Shown: piece by piece, positions 6,561-12,932 of the stretch
Layout of the letters: each line of letters begins with the position of its first letter
Numbering within the stretch: position 1 is the stretch's first letter
NCBI GenBank assembly: GCA_017550205.1
Contig: JAFZPS010000031.1
Location: 1-15,444, forward strand
Reading direction: 5' to 3'
Length of the DNA stretch: 15,444 nt
Source of the DNA: Bacilli bacterium
Lineage (GTDB): Bacteria; Bacillota_I; Bacilli_A; RF39; UBA660
The notes under the pieces: generated by a model
Database searches by the model: none
What the model saw: the letters and a program-made list of their open reading frames with translations, nothing else
Told to the model about the DNA's origin: nothing
Program-made: the position numbers and the translations under genes

Positions 6561-7483
6561 ATTATTGTTGCATAATACTCTTCAAATGATATATCATGTT
6601 CTTTTATGTATGCTGCTACTTCTTTTCCTACATATCTATAATGCCATGCTTCATATATATATCCTGTTTCACTTTCTTTATTTTTTGGAAATCTTAATAT
6701 AAATCCAAATTCATGGGCATGTTTTTTCATCCATTCAAATTCTTTAGTTTTTTCAAAATTTGTATAATTCTCTTTACCATTATATACATCAACAGCTAAG
6801 CCAGTTTGGTGTTCAGAATGTCCAGGACGGCCAGAGTATGTGTCGGCTTTTTCTTTGCCATCTGATCTAACATATCTATTATATAAATTAACTTGATATT
6901 CATAACTTCTATATGTAGACATTGCTATAATATTTAGTTTTTCTTCTTTAGCAGTACTAGCTAATTCTTCAAATGCATTTTTTGCTTCTTTAACCATTTT
7001 CATATTACTTAAAGCATATCTTGTACTTATGTTTTCTAGGTTATTTGGGACATAATCTTTTCCTAAGTAATAGTATTTATTTACTAATATTTTTTCTGTA
7101 TTTTGATTCCTTGCTTCTTTTGAATCTTTATAGAATTCTTGATCCAGATTCATATTAACATTCTTTATTACTTGTTTTGTTGGCATTTCAGGATTATCTT
7201 CTTTATATAATACATATCTATCTAGATAGTCCATATTAAAATAATTTATTTCTTTATCAATATTATCTAATTTTGCTAATTTAATTTCTTTGTTTGTATT
7301 TATTTTTTTTGCAGTTACTGGTTTTTCTTTTATTGTTTTAGGTGGGTTTATTATTCTTACTATTCCTGTTATTAATTTAATTATTCCAAATATTATTAAA
7401 AATAGAATAATTAAGAAAATTATGAAGTTTTTCCATTTGATTTTTATTTTCAATCGTATTCTTTTTTTAACAATAGTAGACAT
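6548..7483 (-). CDS. VanY/LdcB-type D,D- or L,D-carboxypeptidase (peptidase M15B)
   Basis: Zinc peptidase that trims the terminal residue of peptidoglycan stem peptides outside the membrane. It has 311 residues: a basic N-terminus, one membrane anchor (about 19-42), a Lys-rich linker, then the M15 domain (about 150-305). Zinc ligands and catalytic residues are present: His225 and Asp232 in SEHQTGLAVD, and Glu278 and His281 in EAWHYRYVG. The substrate-shaping STYRSYEYQ and SGRPGHSEH segments are also present. No VanS/VanR or ligase genes are nearby, so this is a housekeeping wall-modifying enzyme rather than a vancomycin-resistance gene. SD TAGGGTGATA precedes the ATG. It is the only minus-strand gene, convergent with the surface operon and divergent from the dacA-like gene. 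D,D versus L,D specificity cannot be read here. Confidence 0.93.
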   Translation of the reverse strand: MSTIVKKRIRLKIKIKWKNFIIFLIILFLIIFGIIKLITGIVRIINPPKTIKEKPVTAKKINTNKEIKLAKLDNIDKEINYFNMDYLDRYVLYKEDNPEMPTKQVIKNVNMNLDQEFYKDSKEARNQNTEKILVNKYYYLGKDYVPNNLENISTRYALSNMKMVKEAKNAFEELASTAKEEKLNIIAMSTYRSYEYQVNLYNRYVRSDGKEKADTYSGRPGHSEHQTGLAVDVYNGKENYTNFEKTKEFEWMKKHAHEFGFILRFPKNKESETGYIYEAWHYRYVGKEVAAYIKEHDISFEEYYATIIKDW

Positions 7484-7500
7484 ATTATCACCCTAATTCT

Positions 7501-7529
7501 ATAATAGCAAATTTTTTTTAAATTATGAA
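7501..7529 (-). promoter_or_regulatory. Candidate promoter of the vanY-like gene
   Basis: Reading the minus strand, TTCATA (7529-7524) and TATTAT (7506-7501) are 17 bases apart, matching consensus at 4 and 5 of 6 positions. In the same 76-base divergent gap the + strand offers only TATTAT (7535-7540) for the dacA-like gene, with no recognisable -35 and a T-run in its place. Confidence 0.45.
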
Positions 7530-7571
7530 TAAAATATTATTATTTGACATAAAAAAGTATTGGAGGTAGAA

Positions 7572-8708
7572 ATGAAAAAATTATTGTTTTTATTAATATT
7601 AATATGTATTCCATTTAATGTTTTTGCGTTAGAATTAATTCCTAATGCTGAGAGTGGAATTTTAATAGAACCTTATAGTGGAAAAGTAATTTATGAAAAA
7701 GAAAAAGATAAAGAATTAAGTGTAGCTTCTATGACTAAGATGGTAGCGCAAATAATTATACTTGAAGAAATAGAAAAGGGTAAAATTAAATGGGATGATA
7801 TAGTTACTGTTAGTAAGAATGCTGCTGATATGGGAGGTAGTCAGATATATTTAAGTGAAGGGGAAAAGATAAGCGTTGAGGATTTAATGAAGGGTATTAG
7901 TATAGCTAGTGGTAATGATGCAACAGTAGCTATGGCTGAATATATTAGTGGTAGTGAAGAAAAGTTTGTTAAAAGAATGAATAAAAAAGTTAAAGAATTA
8001 GGACTTAAACATACTAATTTTGTTAATTCTACTGGATTAGATGAAAATAATCATTATTCTAGTGCTTATGATATGGCTATGATTGCTAAAGAATTAGTTA
8101 TTACTCATCCTCTAATACTTAAATATTCATCTATATATGAAGATTATTTAAGAGAGAATACTCCTAATAAGTTTTGGTTAGTTAATACTAATAAATTAAT
8201 TAGTCAATATAAGGGTACTGATGGATTAAAGACAGGACATACTGATTTAGCTGGGTATTGTTTAGCGGCTACTGTTAAAAGGGGTAATTTAAGATTAATA
8301 GGAATTGTATTGGGAGAAAAAGAAAGTAAAGTAAGAAATAGTGAAACTATAGATTTATTAGATTATGGATTTAATAATACTAAATTAAAGACTTTAAAGA
8401 AAAAGAATAGTATTATTAAGAATATCGAATTAGATAAATTAAATAAAAAGAATATTAATTTAGTATTAAAAGATGATTTAAATGTTGTGGAAGATGTTGA
8501 ATTTAATGGTAAATATACATATGATATTGAATTAGATAAGATTACTATACCTATTAGAAAAGGGGATGTTTTAGGTAAGATTAATGTTAAATATAAAAAT
8601 AAAATTATAACTACAGGTAATCTTATTAGTGATAGTGATATAGGTAAACTTAGTTTGATGGAGATATTTAAAAATAGTGTTGTCAATATTATTACGGGAA
8701 ATATATAG
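7572..8708 (+). CDS. dacA: D-alanyl-D-alanine carboxypeptidase (PBP5/DacA, peptidase S11)
   Basis: Penicillin-binding protein that removes the terminal D-Ala from peptidoglycan pentapeptides, limiting cross-linking. The ATG at 7572 is chosen because SD TTGGAGGT (7560-7567) lies just before it; a TTG at 7560 would be part of that SD. The 378-residue product opens with a signal peptide (MKKLLFLLILICIPFNVFA). The three active-site motifs are Ser53-MT-Lys56, Ser113-Gly-Asn115 (IASGNDA) and Lys220-Thr-Gly222 (LKTGHT). A beta-rich C-terminal domain (about 270-360) of the PBP5 type follows, with a weakly amphipathic tail (KLSLMEIFKNSVVNII) likely to lie on the membrane. It neighbours a VanY-type enzyme, so two carboxypeptidases of different mechanism sit back to back. 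Confidence 0.94.
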   Translation: MKKLLFLLILICIPFNVFALELIPNAESGILIEPYSGKVIYEKEKDKELSVASMTKMVAQIIILEEIEKGKIKWDDIVTVSKNAADMGGSQIYLSEGEKISVEDLMKGISIASGNDATVAMAEYISGSEEKFVKRMNKKVKELGLKHTNFVNSTGLDENNHYSSAYDMAMIAKELVITHPLILKYSSIYEDYLRENTPNKFWLVNTNKLISQYKGTDGLKTGHTDLAGYCLAATVKRGNLRLIGIVLGEKESKVRNSETIDLLDYGFNNTKLKTLKKKNSIIKNIELDKLNKKNINLVLKDDLNVVEDVEFNGKYTYDIELDKITIPIRKGDVLGKINVKYKNKIITTGNLISDSDIGKLSLMEIFKNSVVNIITGNI

Positions 8709-8735
8709 AAAGTGTAGAATACTTTCTATTTTTTT
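8705..8735 (+). terminator. Intrinsic terminator of the dacA-like gene
   Basis: ATAGAAAGT (8705-8713) pairs perfectly with ACTTTCTAT (8721-8729) around a 7-nt loop, followed by T to 8735. The left arm includes the stop codon TAG (8706-8708). Confidence 0.87.
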
Positions 8736-8743
8736 GGTATAAT
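8735..8743 (+). promoter_or_regulatory. Extended -10 promoter of the SGNH-like/vanW operon
   Basis: TGGTATAAT (8735-8743) is a consensus extended -10 that starts on the last T of the preceding terminator. No good -35 lies 17 bases upstream (TAGAAT, inside the terminator loop). Confidence 0.65.
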
Positions 8744-8765
8744 TCTAATAAGTGAGGTTGGTAGT

Positions 8766-9623
8766 ATGGCAGTAAAAAAGACTAAGAAAATAGAAGACAC
8801 TACAAGAATTAGAATTACTGAAGATAGAATTAATGACGCTGAAAGTATCGATGTTAGTTTTGTTGAAGGTAATAAGGATAAAGTTAATAAAGAAAAACTA
8901 TTAAAAGAAAAGAAAGATCATTCATTTCTATATGGTATTATTAAGACTTTAGTATTATTTTTAATAGTAGCTGTATTATTTGTATTTGCTTTTATGTATG
9001 CTAGGGATAATAATTTATTAGAGAATGTTTTTCATATTAAACCTCAAATAAAAGTAAAGGTAAAAGAAAAAGAAGTTAAAACTATGGATTATAATTATGT
9101 ATTTATAGGTGATTATCATACTGAGGGTATGGAGTTTGCTGATTTTTATAAGCCATATGTTAAGATTAGTAATGAGGAGTATACTACTTCAGATATATTA
9201 GATGATTTAAGGGATCATATATATGTATATAATCCTAGTGATGTATTTATAGAATTAGGTTCTAATGAATTAGTTGATGAAGATTCTATAGATGGAATAG
9301 TTAATAATATAAAGAAAATAGTTAGAGGTATTCAAAATAATAGAAGTTTAGCTACTATATATGTAGAATCATTATATCCAATTAATGATAGTATAGAGGA
9401 TTTTGATAGTGATCTTAGTATTGAATATATAAAGAAAGCTAATAAAGAAATAGAATCTATATGTAAGAGTTTAGATGTTACTTATATAGATATGTATAAA
9501 GAATTAAGTGAAGATGATTTATTAAAAGAAGAGTATACAGATGATGGTATTAAATTAAATAGTGATGGATATAAGAAAGTATTTAAAGTAATTAATAGGT
9601 ATATAGAAAATGAAAGAGATTAA
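8766..9623 (+). CDS. Membrane-anchored SGNH/GDSL-fold protein lacking catalytic Ser and His
   Basis: 285 residues: a charged cytoplasmic N-terminus (1-55), one membrane helix (about 57-79), a Lys-rich stalk (90-105) and an extracellular SGNH-hydrolase-like domain (about 108-283). The four family blocks can be placed. Block I is VFIGDYHTEG (112-121; family FIGDSxTxG), block III is ELGSNEL (163-169), and block V is DGIKLNSDGY (260-269; family DGxHLNxxGY). The nucleophilic Ser of block I is Tyr117 and the catalytic His of block V is Lys263, whereas Asn167 and Asp260 remain. It should therefore not be a Ser hydrolase and is best described as a pseudoenzyme or a binding protein. SGNH proteins in envelope clusters often act on polysaccharide O-acetyl groups. 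SD GTGAGGTTG precedes the ATG; the gene overlaps the vanW-like gene by 14 bases. Confidence 0.8.
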   Translation: MAVKKTKKIEDTTRIRITEDRINDAESIDVSFVEGNKDKVNKEKLLKEKKDHSFLYGIIKTLVLFLIVAVLFVFAFMYARDNNLLENVFHIKPQIKVKVKEKEVKTMDYNYVFIGDYHTEGMEFADFYKPYVKISNEEYTTSDILDDLRDHIYVYNPSDVFIELGSNELVDEDSIDGIVNNIKKIVRGIQNNRSLATIYVESLYPINDSIEDFDSDLSIEYIKKANKEIESICKSLDVTYIDMYKELSEDDLLKEEYTDDGIKLNSDGYKKVFKVINRYIENERD

Positions 9624-10842
9624 GAATAGTAAAGAAAGATTAATAGTATTATTCTCATTATTATTTATGTTAATTATATCTTATATAGGATTAGTTATTT
9701 ATAATAATAGATCATTAATTGAATATAATGATAAATTACTTCCTAGTACTTATATAGATGAATTTGATATTGGGTATTATACTTATGATAATGCTAAAGA
9801 GAAATTGAGTTATATTAAAGAGTATGTTGAGAGTAAAAAAATAAAATTAAATGTTGATTCTAAAGATTATGAATATAGTTTATCTGATTTAGGAATTAGT
9901 ATTAATGAAGATGATACATTAAAGTATATTAAGAGTTCTCAAAAGAAACTTAATTATAGTACTAAATTAATGATGATTAATGGTTCTAAAAAAGATAAGT
10001 ATTCTTTTATATATAATATAGATGATAATAAGTTAAGAGATGCTTTAAATGGTTTAAAAGGGCAAGTAGATTATGATGCTGTTAATGGGTATTTTGATAC
10101 TAGTGATGGTGTTAAATATCTTGATGGTAGTAATGGATTTTTGCTTAATATAGATACTAGTATTAATAATATTCATGAGGGTGTAGCTAAAGGTATAAAT
10201 AATAGTACTAATATTGCTTTAAGTGGAGATGTAATTAAGGCTAGTATAAATGAAAGTTATAAGACAATAGATACTAAGACTTCATCTTTTTCTACTGAGT
10301 TTAGACCTTATACATATTTAAGAAATATTAATTTGGATACAGCATTAGGTTATATTAATGGAACAGTAGTAGAACCAGGTGAAATATTTAGTTATTGTAA
10401 TACAGCTGGACCTTTTGGTAGAGCTGGATATGTTTTCTATTATGAATTTGTAGGTAATGGAGTTTGTCAAATAGCTACTACTACTTATAATGCTGCTTTA
10501 CTTGGAGGACTTGAAATAGTTAAACGTTATCCGCATGCTAAGAAGAGTTTATATGTTGATGGGGGACTTGATGCTACAGTTGCTAGTTATTCTAGTGGTT
10601 GGTGTGTAGATATGCAATTTAGAAATACATATAAATATCCTATTTATATAAAAGCTTGGTCAAATGATGGAATAGCTTATGTAGAGTTTTGGTCAAATCA
10701 TGATGCTAAAGAGGGTTATGAGTATACTACTTCAACTGTTCAGATTGGACAACGTGGGTATAAATCATATCTACATAAATGGAAAGATGGCGAAGAAGTA
10801 GATGTTTCTTTAATAGATACTACTTGGTATATAGAAGATTAA
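9610..10842 (+). CDS. VanW-domain membrane-anchored protein (YoaR-like)
   Basis: 410 residues: one membrane anchor (about 10-31), a region resembling the peptidoglycan-binding-like domain often found before VanW (about 60-215), then the VanW domain (about 235-365). Its signature is clear: NLDTALGYINGTVVEPGEIFS is followed by GNGVCQIATTTYNAALLGG (283-301, usually GGGICQxxTTLYNAxL), then LEIVKRYPHAKK and DGGLDATVA. VanW proteins are surface proteins of unknown biochemical activity associated with vancomycin-resistance clusters and wall metabolism. The G5 domain that often follows is absent; only about 45 residues remain after VanW. The first Gly of the GGG motif is replaced by Gly-Asn (GNGVC). 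It starts inside the SGNH-like gene (ATG 9610), so translation is coupled and the two may work together outside the membrane. Confidence 0.9.
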   Translation: MKEIKNSKERLIVLFSLLFMLIISYIGLVIYNNRSLIEYNDKLLPSTYIDEFDIGYYTYDNAKEKLSYIKEYVESKKIKLNVDSKDYEYSLSDLGISINEDDTLKYIKSSQKKLNYSTKLMMINGSKKDKYSFIYNIDDNKLRDALNGLKGQVDYDAVNGYFDTSDGVKYLDGSNGFLLNIDTSINNIHEGVAKGINNSTNIALSGDVIKASINESYKTIDTKTSSFSTEFRPYTYLRNINLDTALGYINGTVVEPGEIFSYCNTAGPFGRAGYVFYYEFVGNGVCQIATTTYNAALLGGLEIVKRYPHAKKSLYVDGGLDATVASYSSGWCVDMQFRNTYKYPIYIKAWSNDGIAYVEFWSNHDAKEGYEYTTSTVQIGQRGYKSYLHKWKDGEEVDVSLIDTTWYIED

Positions 10843-10867
10843 AATATGAATATTTTAATCTTTTTTT
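10837..10867 (+). terminator. Intrinsic terminator of the vanW-like gene
   Basis: GATTAAAATA (10837-10846) pairs perfectly with TATTTTAATC (10851-10860) around TGAA, followed by seven T. The stem contains the stop codon TAA (10840-10842). Confidence 0.88.
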
Positions 10868-10894
10868 CATACTATTAACTGAAAGCGAGGAATT

Positions 10895-11155
10895 ATGGAA
10901 ATATTAAAAGTTAGTAGTAAATCTAATCCTAATAGTGTAGCAGGGGCTTTAGCTAATGTTTTTAGGGAAAAAGGTAGAGTTGAAATACAAGCAGTTGGGG
11001 CTGGAGCACTTAATCAAGCAATTAAGAGTATAGCTATAGCTCGTGGTTTTGTAGCTCCTAGTGGTAAAAATTTAATTTGTATACCAGCTTTTTCTGATAT
11101 TACTATTGAAGGAGAAGAAAAAACAGCCATTAAACTAATAATAGAAGCAAAATAG
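10895..11155 (+). CDS. spoVS: Stage V sporulation protein S (SpoVS)
   Basis: 86-residue cytoplasmic protein of the SpoVS/Alba-like fold. The whole length matches the family: MEILKVSSKSNPNSVAGALA, REKGRVEIQAVGAGALNQAI, KSIAIARGFVAPSGKNLIC and PAFSDITIEGEEKTAIKLII. In B. subtilis SpoVS is needed for coat assembly and affects septation, but it is also widespread in non-sporulating bacteria and is thought to bind nucleic acid, so it does not prove sporulation here. SD GCGAGGAA lies just before the ATG. It is flanked by terminators and monocistronic. The 34 bases between the upstream terminator and the ATG hold only a weak -10 (TACTAT, 10870-10875), so the promoter could be of another sigma class or expression may depend on read-through. 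Confidence 0.95.
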   Translation: MEILKVSSKSNPNSVAGALANVFREKGRVEIQAVGAGALNQAIKSIAIARGFVAPSGKNLICIPAFSDITIEGEEKTAIKLIIEAK

Positions 11156-11171
11156 CTTCTATTATTTTTTT
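11137..11171 (+). terminator. Intrinsic terminator of spoVS
   Basis: AATAATAGAAGC (11137-11148) pairs perfectly over 12 bp with GCTTCTATTATT (11155-11166) around AAAATA, followed by T to 11171. The stop TAG (11153-11155) lies at the loop/stem junction. Confidence 0.88.
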
Positions 11172-11179
11172 ATTTAGTA

Positions 11180-11188
11180 TGATAAAAT
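11180..11188 (+). promoter_or_regulatory. Candidate extended -10 promoter of the zinc-ribbon membrane protein
   Basis: TGATAAAAT (11180-11188) is an extended -10 with one mismatch. A perfect TATAAT at 11188-11193 is also present, but a transcript from it would begin within the SD (11197-11203). Either way the leader is very short. Confidence 0.45.
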
Positions 11189-11208
11189 ATAATAGTAGAG
11201 GTGTTTGT

Positions 11209-12399
11209 ATGAATCAAGACAATGTAGTTAAAATTATTTGTCCAAGATGTGGAAGTCAAATGAATAGTAATTCTAGATATTGTTTAAAATGTGGCTATTT
11301 AAATCCTAATGATCCTGCAAATCAAAATATGCAAAAATATATATCTGTGAATAAAGAAGATTCATATAGTATTGGTTCTGGTAATACTGTTATTAAGAAA
11401 GAACATCAAATAACTAATAGTATTGCTAGTAAGACTGGTAATAAATTAGTTTGTTTTGTATTTAATTTTTTATTATATGTAATTTGTATTGTACTTAGTT
11501 ATTTATTATTAGTTGATAGAAGTAATTTTAGTTTAAATAATATTATGAATTCTCTTTTTCCATATGTTTCATTTTTAATATCTATTGTATTCTTATATGC
11601 ATATTCAATGGAATTAATATTTATTAAAAGTAATAATAAATGGTGGTATGCTTTAATACCTTTTTATAATTTATGTTTATTAACTGATATTGTATATAAA
11701 GAAAAATGGTTAGGTATAGTATTATTAATACCAGTAATAGGACAAATATTTTTAATAATTACATTATATAAATTAGCTCTTAAATTTAAATATAGTGGTA
11801 TACTTACTATTTTATTTCCTATTATATATATACCTTTAATGGGATTTGGAAATAGGTTATTTGAGGATATTAATTATATTGCTGAAGATAATACTTTAGA
11901 GGATGATTATCGTAGGAAAAGAGTATTCTTTATATTATTAATAGCTATTATGGTATTTGGAGCTATATTAATGTTTTGGAATAATATAGTGGATATAAAG
12001 AGTAAGGCTCTTAGAATAAAAAATTATTATTATGTATATGTTACTAATGAAGTAGTTAGTAGTACTAAAAAAAATATTAAAGATGGTTTTATATCATGTC
12101 AAAAGTATAAATATAAAGATGATAGGGGTATTTATTATATAGAGTATCCTGATGTAGGAGATTATGTTTATGTACCATTACATTATTATAATGATGTAAT
12201 TAGTGCTTATATAATTATTGATAATAATAGTGGTAATAGTAAATATTATGTTAGTATGAGTGATGGAACTTTTGGTTTTCCTGAGACTTTGTATGAAGAA
12301 ATAAGTGTTGATAAAATAGTTCCGTATAATGAATTAACTAAAAGAAATGATATTAATACTTGTGTAGTAGGATCACCTAAGATAACTATTATGTATTAA
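11209..12399 (+). CDS. Zinc-ribbon multi-pass membrane protein (DUF5684-like), function unknown
   Basis: 396 residues from the ATG at 11209, which follows SD AGAGGTG (11197-11203); an ATG at 11179 lies within the promoter and has no SD. A cytoplasmic N-terminal zinc ribbon has Cys11/Cys14 and Cys25/Cys28 (CPRCG ... CLKCG). After a linker come about six hydrophobic segments (roughly 75-98, 107-128, 140-158, 164-186, 192-210 and 235-257). The WWYALIPFYNLCLL and WLGIVLLIPVIGQI stretches resemble the DUF5684 group, often annotated as a signal peptidase I-like membrane domain without catalytic residues. A roughly 130-residue C-terminal domain (265-396), rich in Tyr and beta-strand-like, is probably outside the membrane and not recognised. 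Zinc ribbon plus membrane domain suggests a sensor or scaffold; this is inference. Confidence 0.85.
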   Translation: MNQDNVVKIICPRCGSQMNSNSRYCLKCGYLNPNDPANQNMQKYISVNKEDSYSIGSGNTVIKKEHQITNSIASKTGNKLVCFVFNFLLYVICIVLSYLLLVDRSNFSLNNIMNSLFPYVSFLISIVFLYAYSMELIFIKSNNKWWYALIPFYNLCLLTDIVYKEKWLGIVLLIPVIGQIFLIITLYKLALKFKYSGILTILFPIIYIPLMGFGNRLFEDINYIAEDNTLEDDYRRKRVFFILLIAIMVFGAILMFWNNIVDIKSKALRIKNYYYVYVTNEVVSSTKKNIKDGFISCQKYKYKDDRGIYYIEYPDVGDYVYVPLHYYNDVISAYIIIDNNSGNSKYYVSMSDGTFGFPETLYEEISVDKIVPYNELTKRNDINTCVVGSPKITIMY

Positions 12400-12400
12400 A

Positions 12401-12426
12401 TATACTTGAAAAAAAGTATAATTTTT
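12401..12426 (+). terminator. Short terminator of the zinc-ribbon membrane protein
   Basis: TATACTT (12401-12407) pairs with AAGTATA (12414-12420) around GAAAAA, followed by ATTTTT. It starts two bases after the stop codon and shares bases with the next promoter's -35. Confidence 0.7.
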
Positions 12427-12434
12427 AATATAAT
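12406..12434 (+). promoter_or_regulatory. Promoter of the T-box/serS operon
   Basis: TTGAAA (12406-12411), 17 bases, TATAAT (12429-12434): the best sigma-A promoter in the window. Transcription would start near 12441, at the beginning of T-box stem I. The -35 lies inside the hairpin of the upstream terminator. Confidence 0.8.
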
Positions 12435-12440
12435 TAAAAA

Positions 12441-12628
12441 GAAGTCGATAATTAGAACTAATAATAAGATTATTTAATATTAGAGAATGTGTGGTTGGTG
12501 AAAACACTATTAAATACTTATTTATCTACTCTATAGATGGAATTTTCCCGGGTAATACCGTTATCTAATTAAGTTAAATAAAAGGATGGTACCGTGCATA
12601 TGCACTCCTTGTACTGTTCTTTTTTTTG
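12441..12628 (+). ncRNA. T-box riboswitch (serine-type) upstream of the serS operon
   Basis: tRNA-sensing leader that allows transcription when uncharged tRNA accumulates. Seen in sequence: the T-box proper AAGGATGGTACCGTG (12582-12596), the conserved GGTAATACCGTTATC block upstream of it (12551-12565), the AGAGA motif (12482-12486) and the apical GGTTGGTG (12493-12500) closed by GTGT/ACAC. Stem I can be extended by TTTAATA/TATTAAA (12473-12479/12508-12514), AATAAG/CTTATT (12463-12468/12517-12522) and TAGA/TCTA (12453-12456/12525-12528). This places a UCU serine codon at 12530-12532 in the specifier loop, consistent with serS downstream. The terminator form pairs 12581-12592 with 12611-12622 (12 bp including G-T pairs) and then a T run to 12627. 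It uses part of the T-box sequence, so tRNA binding and termination exclude each other. The specifier assignment is by hand folding. Confidence 0.9.
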
Positions 12629-12643
12629 TTATAGGAGGTTATT

Positions 12644-12931
12644 ATGGAATTTAAAAAAGGAGATATAGTTAGACATTTTAAAAGAGAAACTGTGTCTAAA
12701 GAAGAATTAGAGATTAATCCAAATAAGTATTTATATGAAATAGTAGGTACTTCGAAACATACTGAGAATGGGGAATTATTAATGATTTATAAACCATTAT
12801 ATGAAACAGAGTGTATTAGAGATGTTGATTATGCTGCTAGACCTTTGAGTATGTTTACATCGGAAGTAGATCATGAGAAATATCCAAATATAAAACAAAA
12901 ATATAGATTTGAGAAAGTAGAGGAAGAATAA
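12644..12931 (+). CDS. DUF1653 family protein
   Basis: Small cytoplasmic protein of 95 residues, a single DUF1653 domain. It opens with [13 protein letters not shown], continues with [22 protein letters not shown] and KPLYE, then [20 protein letters not shown]. The RHFK, YxVxGxAxHxExGE and RPLxMF positions are the family signature. Its function is unknown; the fold is expected to be a small beta barrel. SD ATAGGAGG lies before the ATG, just after the T-box terminator. It is the first gene controlled by the serine T-box and lies one base before serS, so it should rise with serS under serine limitation. No Cys or His cluster or catalytic motif is obvious beyond the conserved His11 and His38. 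Confidence 0.9.
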   Translation: MEFKKGDIVRHFKRETVSKEELEINPNKYLYEIVGTSKHTENGELLMIYKPLYETECIRDVDYAARPLSMFTSEVDHEKYPNIKQKYRFEKVEEE

Positions 12932-12932
12932 T

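Noticed and set aside
6548..7483. Vancomycin-resistance cluster, because VanY- and VanW-type genes are present
   Set aside because: No ligase, dehydrogenase or VanRS-type regulator is seen, and both families are common housekeeping proteins in Bacillota.
7290..7496. + strand frame of 68 codons antisense to the vanY-like gene
   Set aside because: It is the complement of the hydrophobic anchor and linker of a well-supported gene, with no SD and no family resemblance.
7544..7549. Perfect -35 TTGACA upstream of the dacA-like gene
   Set aside because: A -10 at the right distance would fall at the ATG itself (TAGAAA, 7567-7572), so the transcript would lack the SD. Probably chance.
7560..7571. 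TTG at 7560 as a start giving four extra residues on the dacA-like protein
   Set aside because: These bases are the SD (TTGGAGGT) for the ATG at 7572, which gives a normal signal peptide.
10895..11155. spoVS as evidence that the organism sporulates
   Set aside because: SpoVS occurs in many non-sporulating bacteria and no other sporulation gene is present here.
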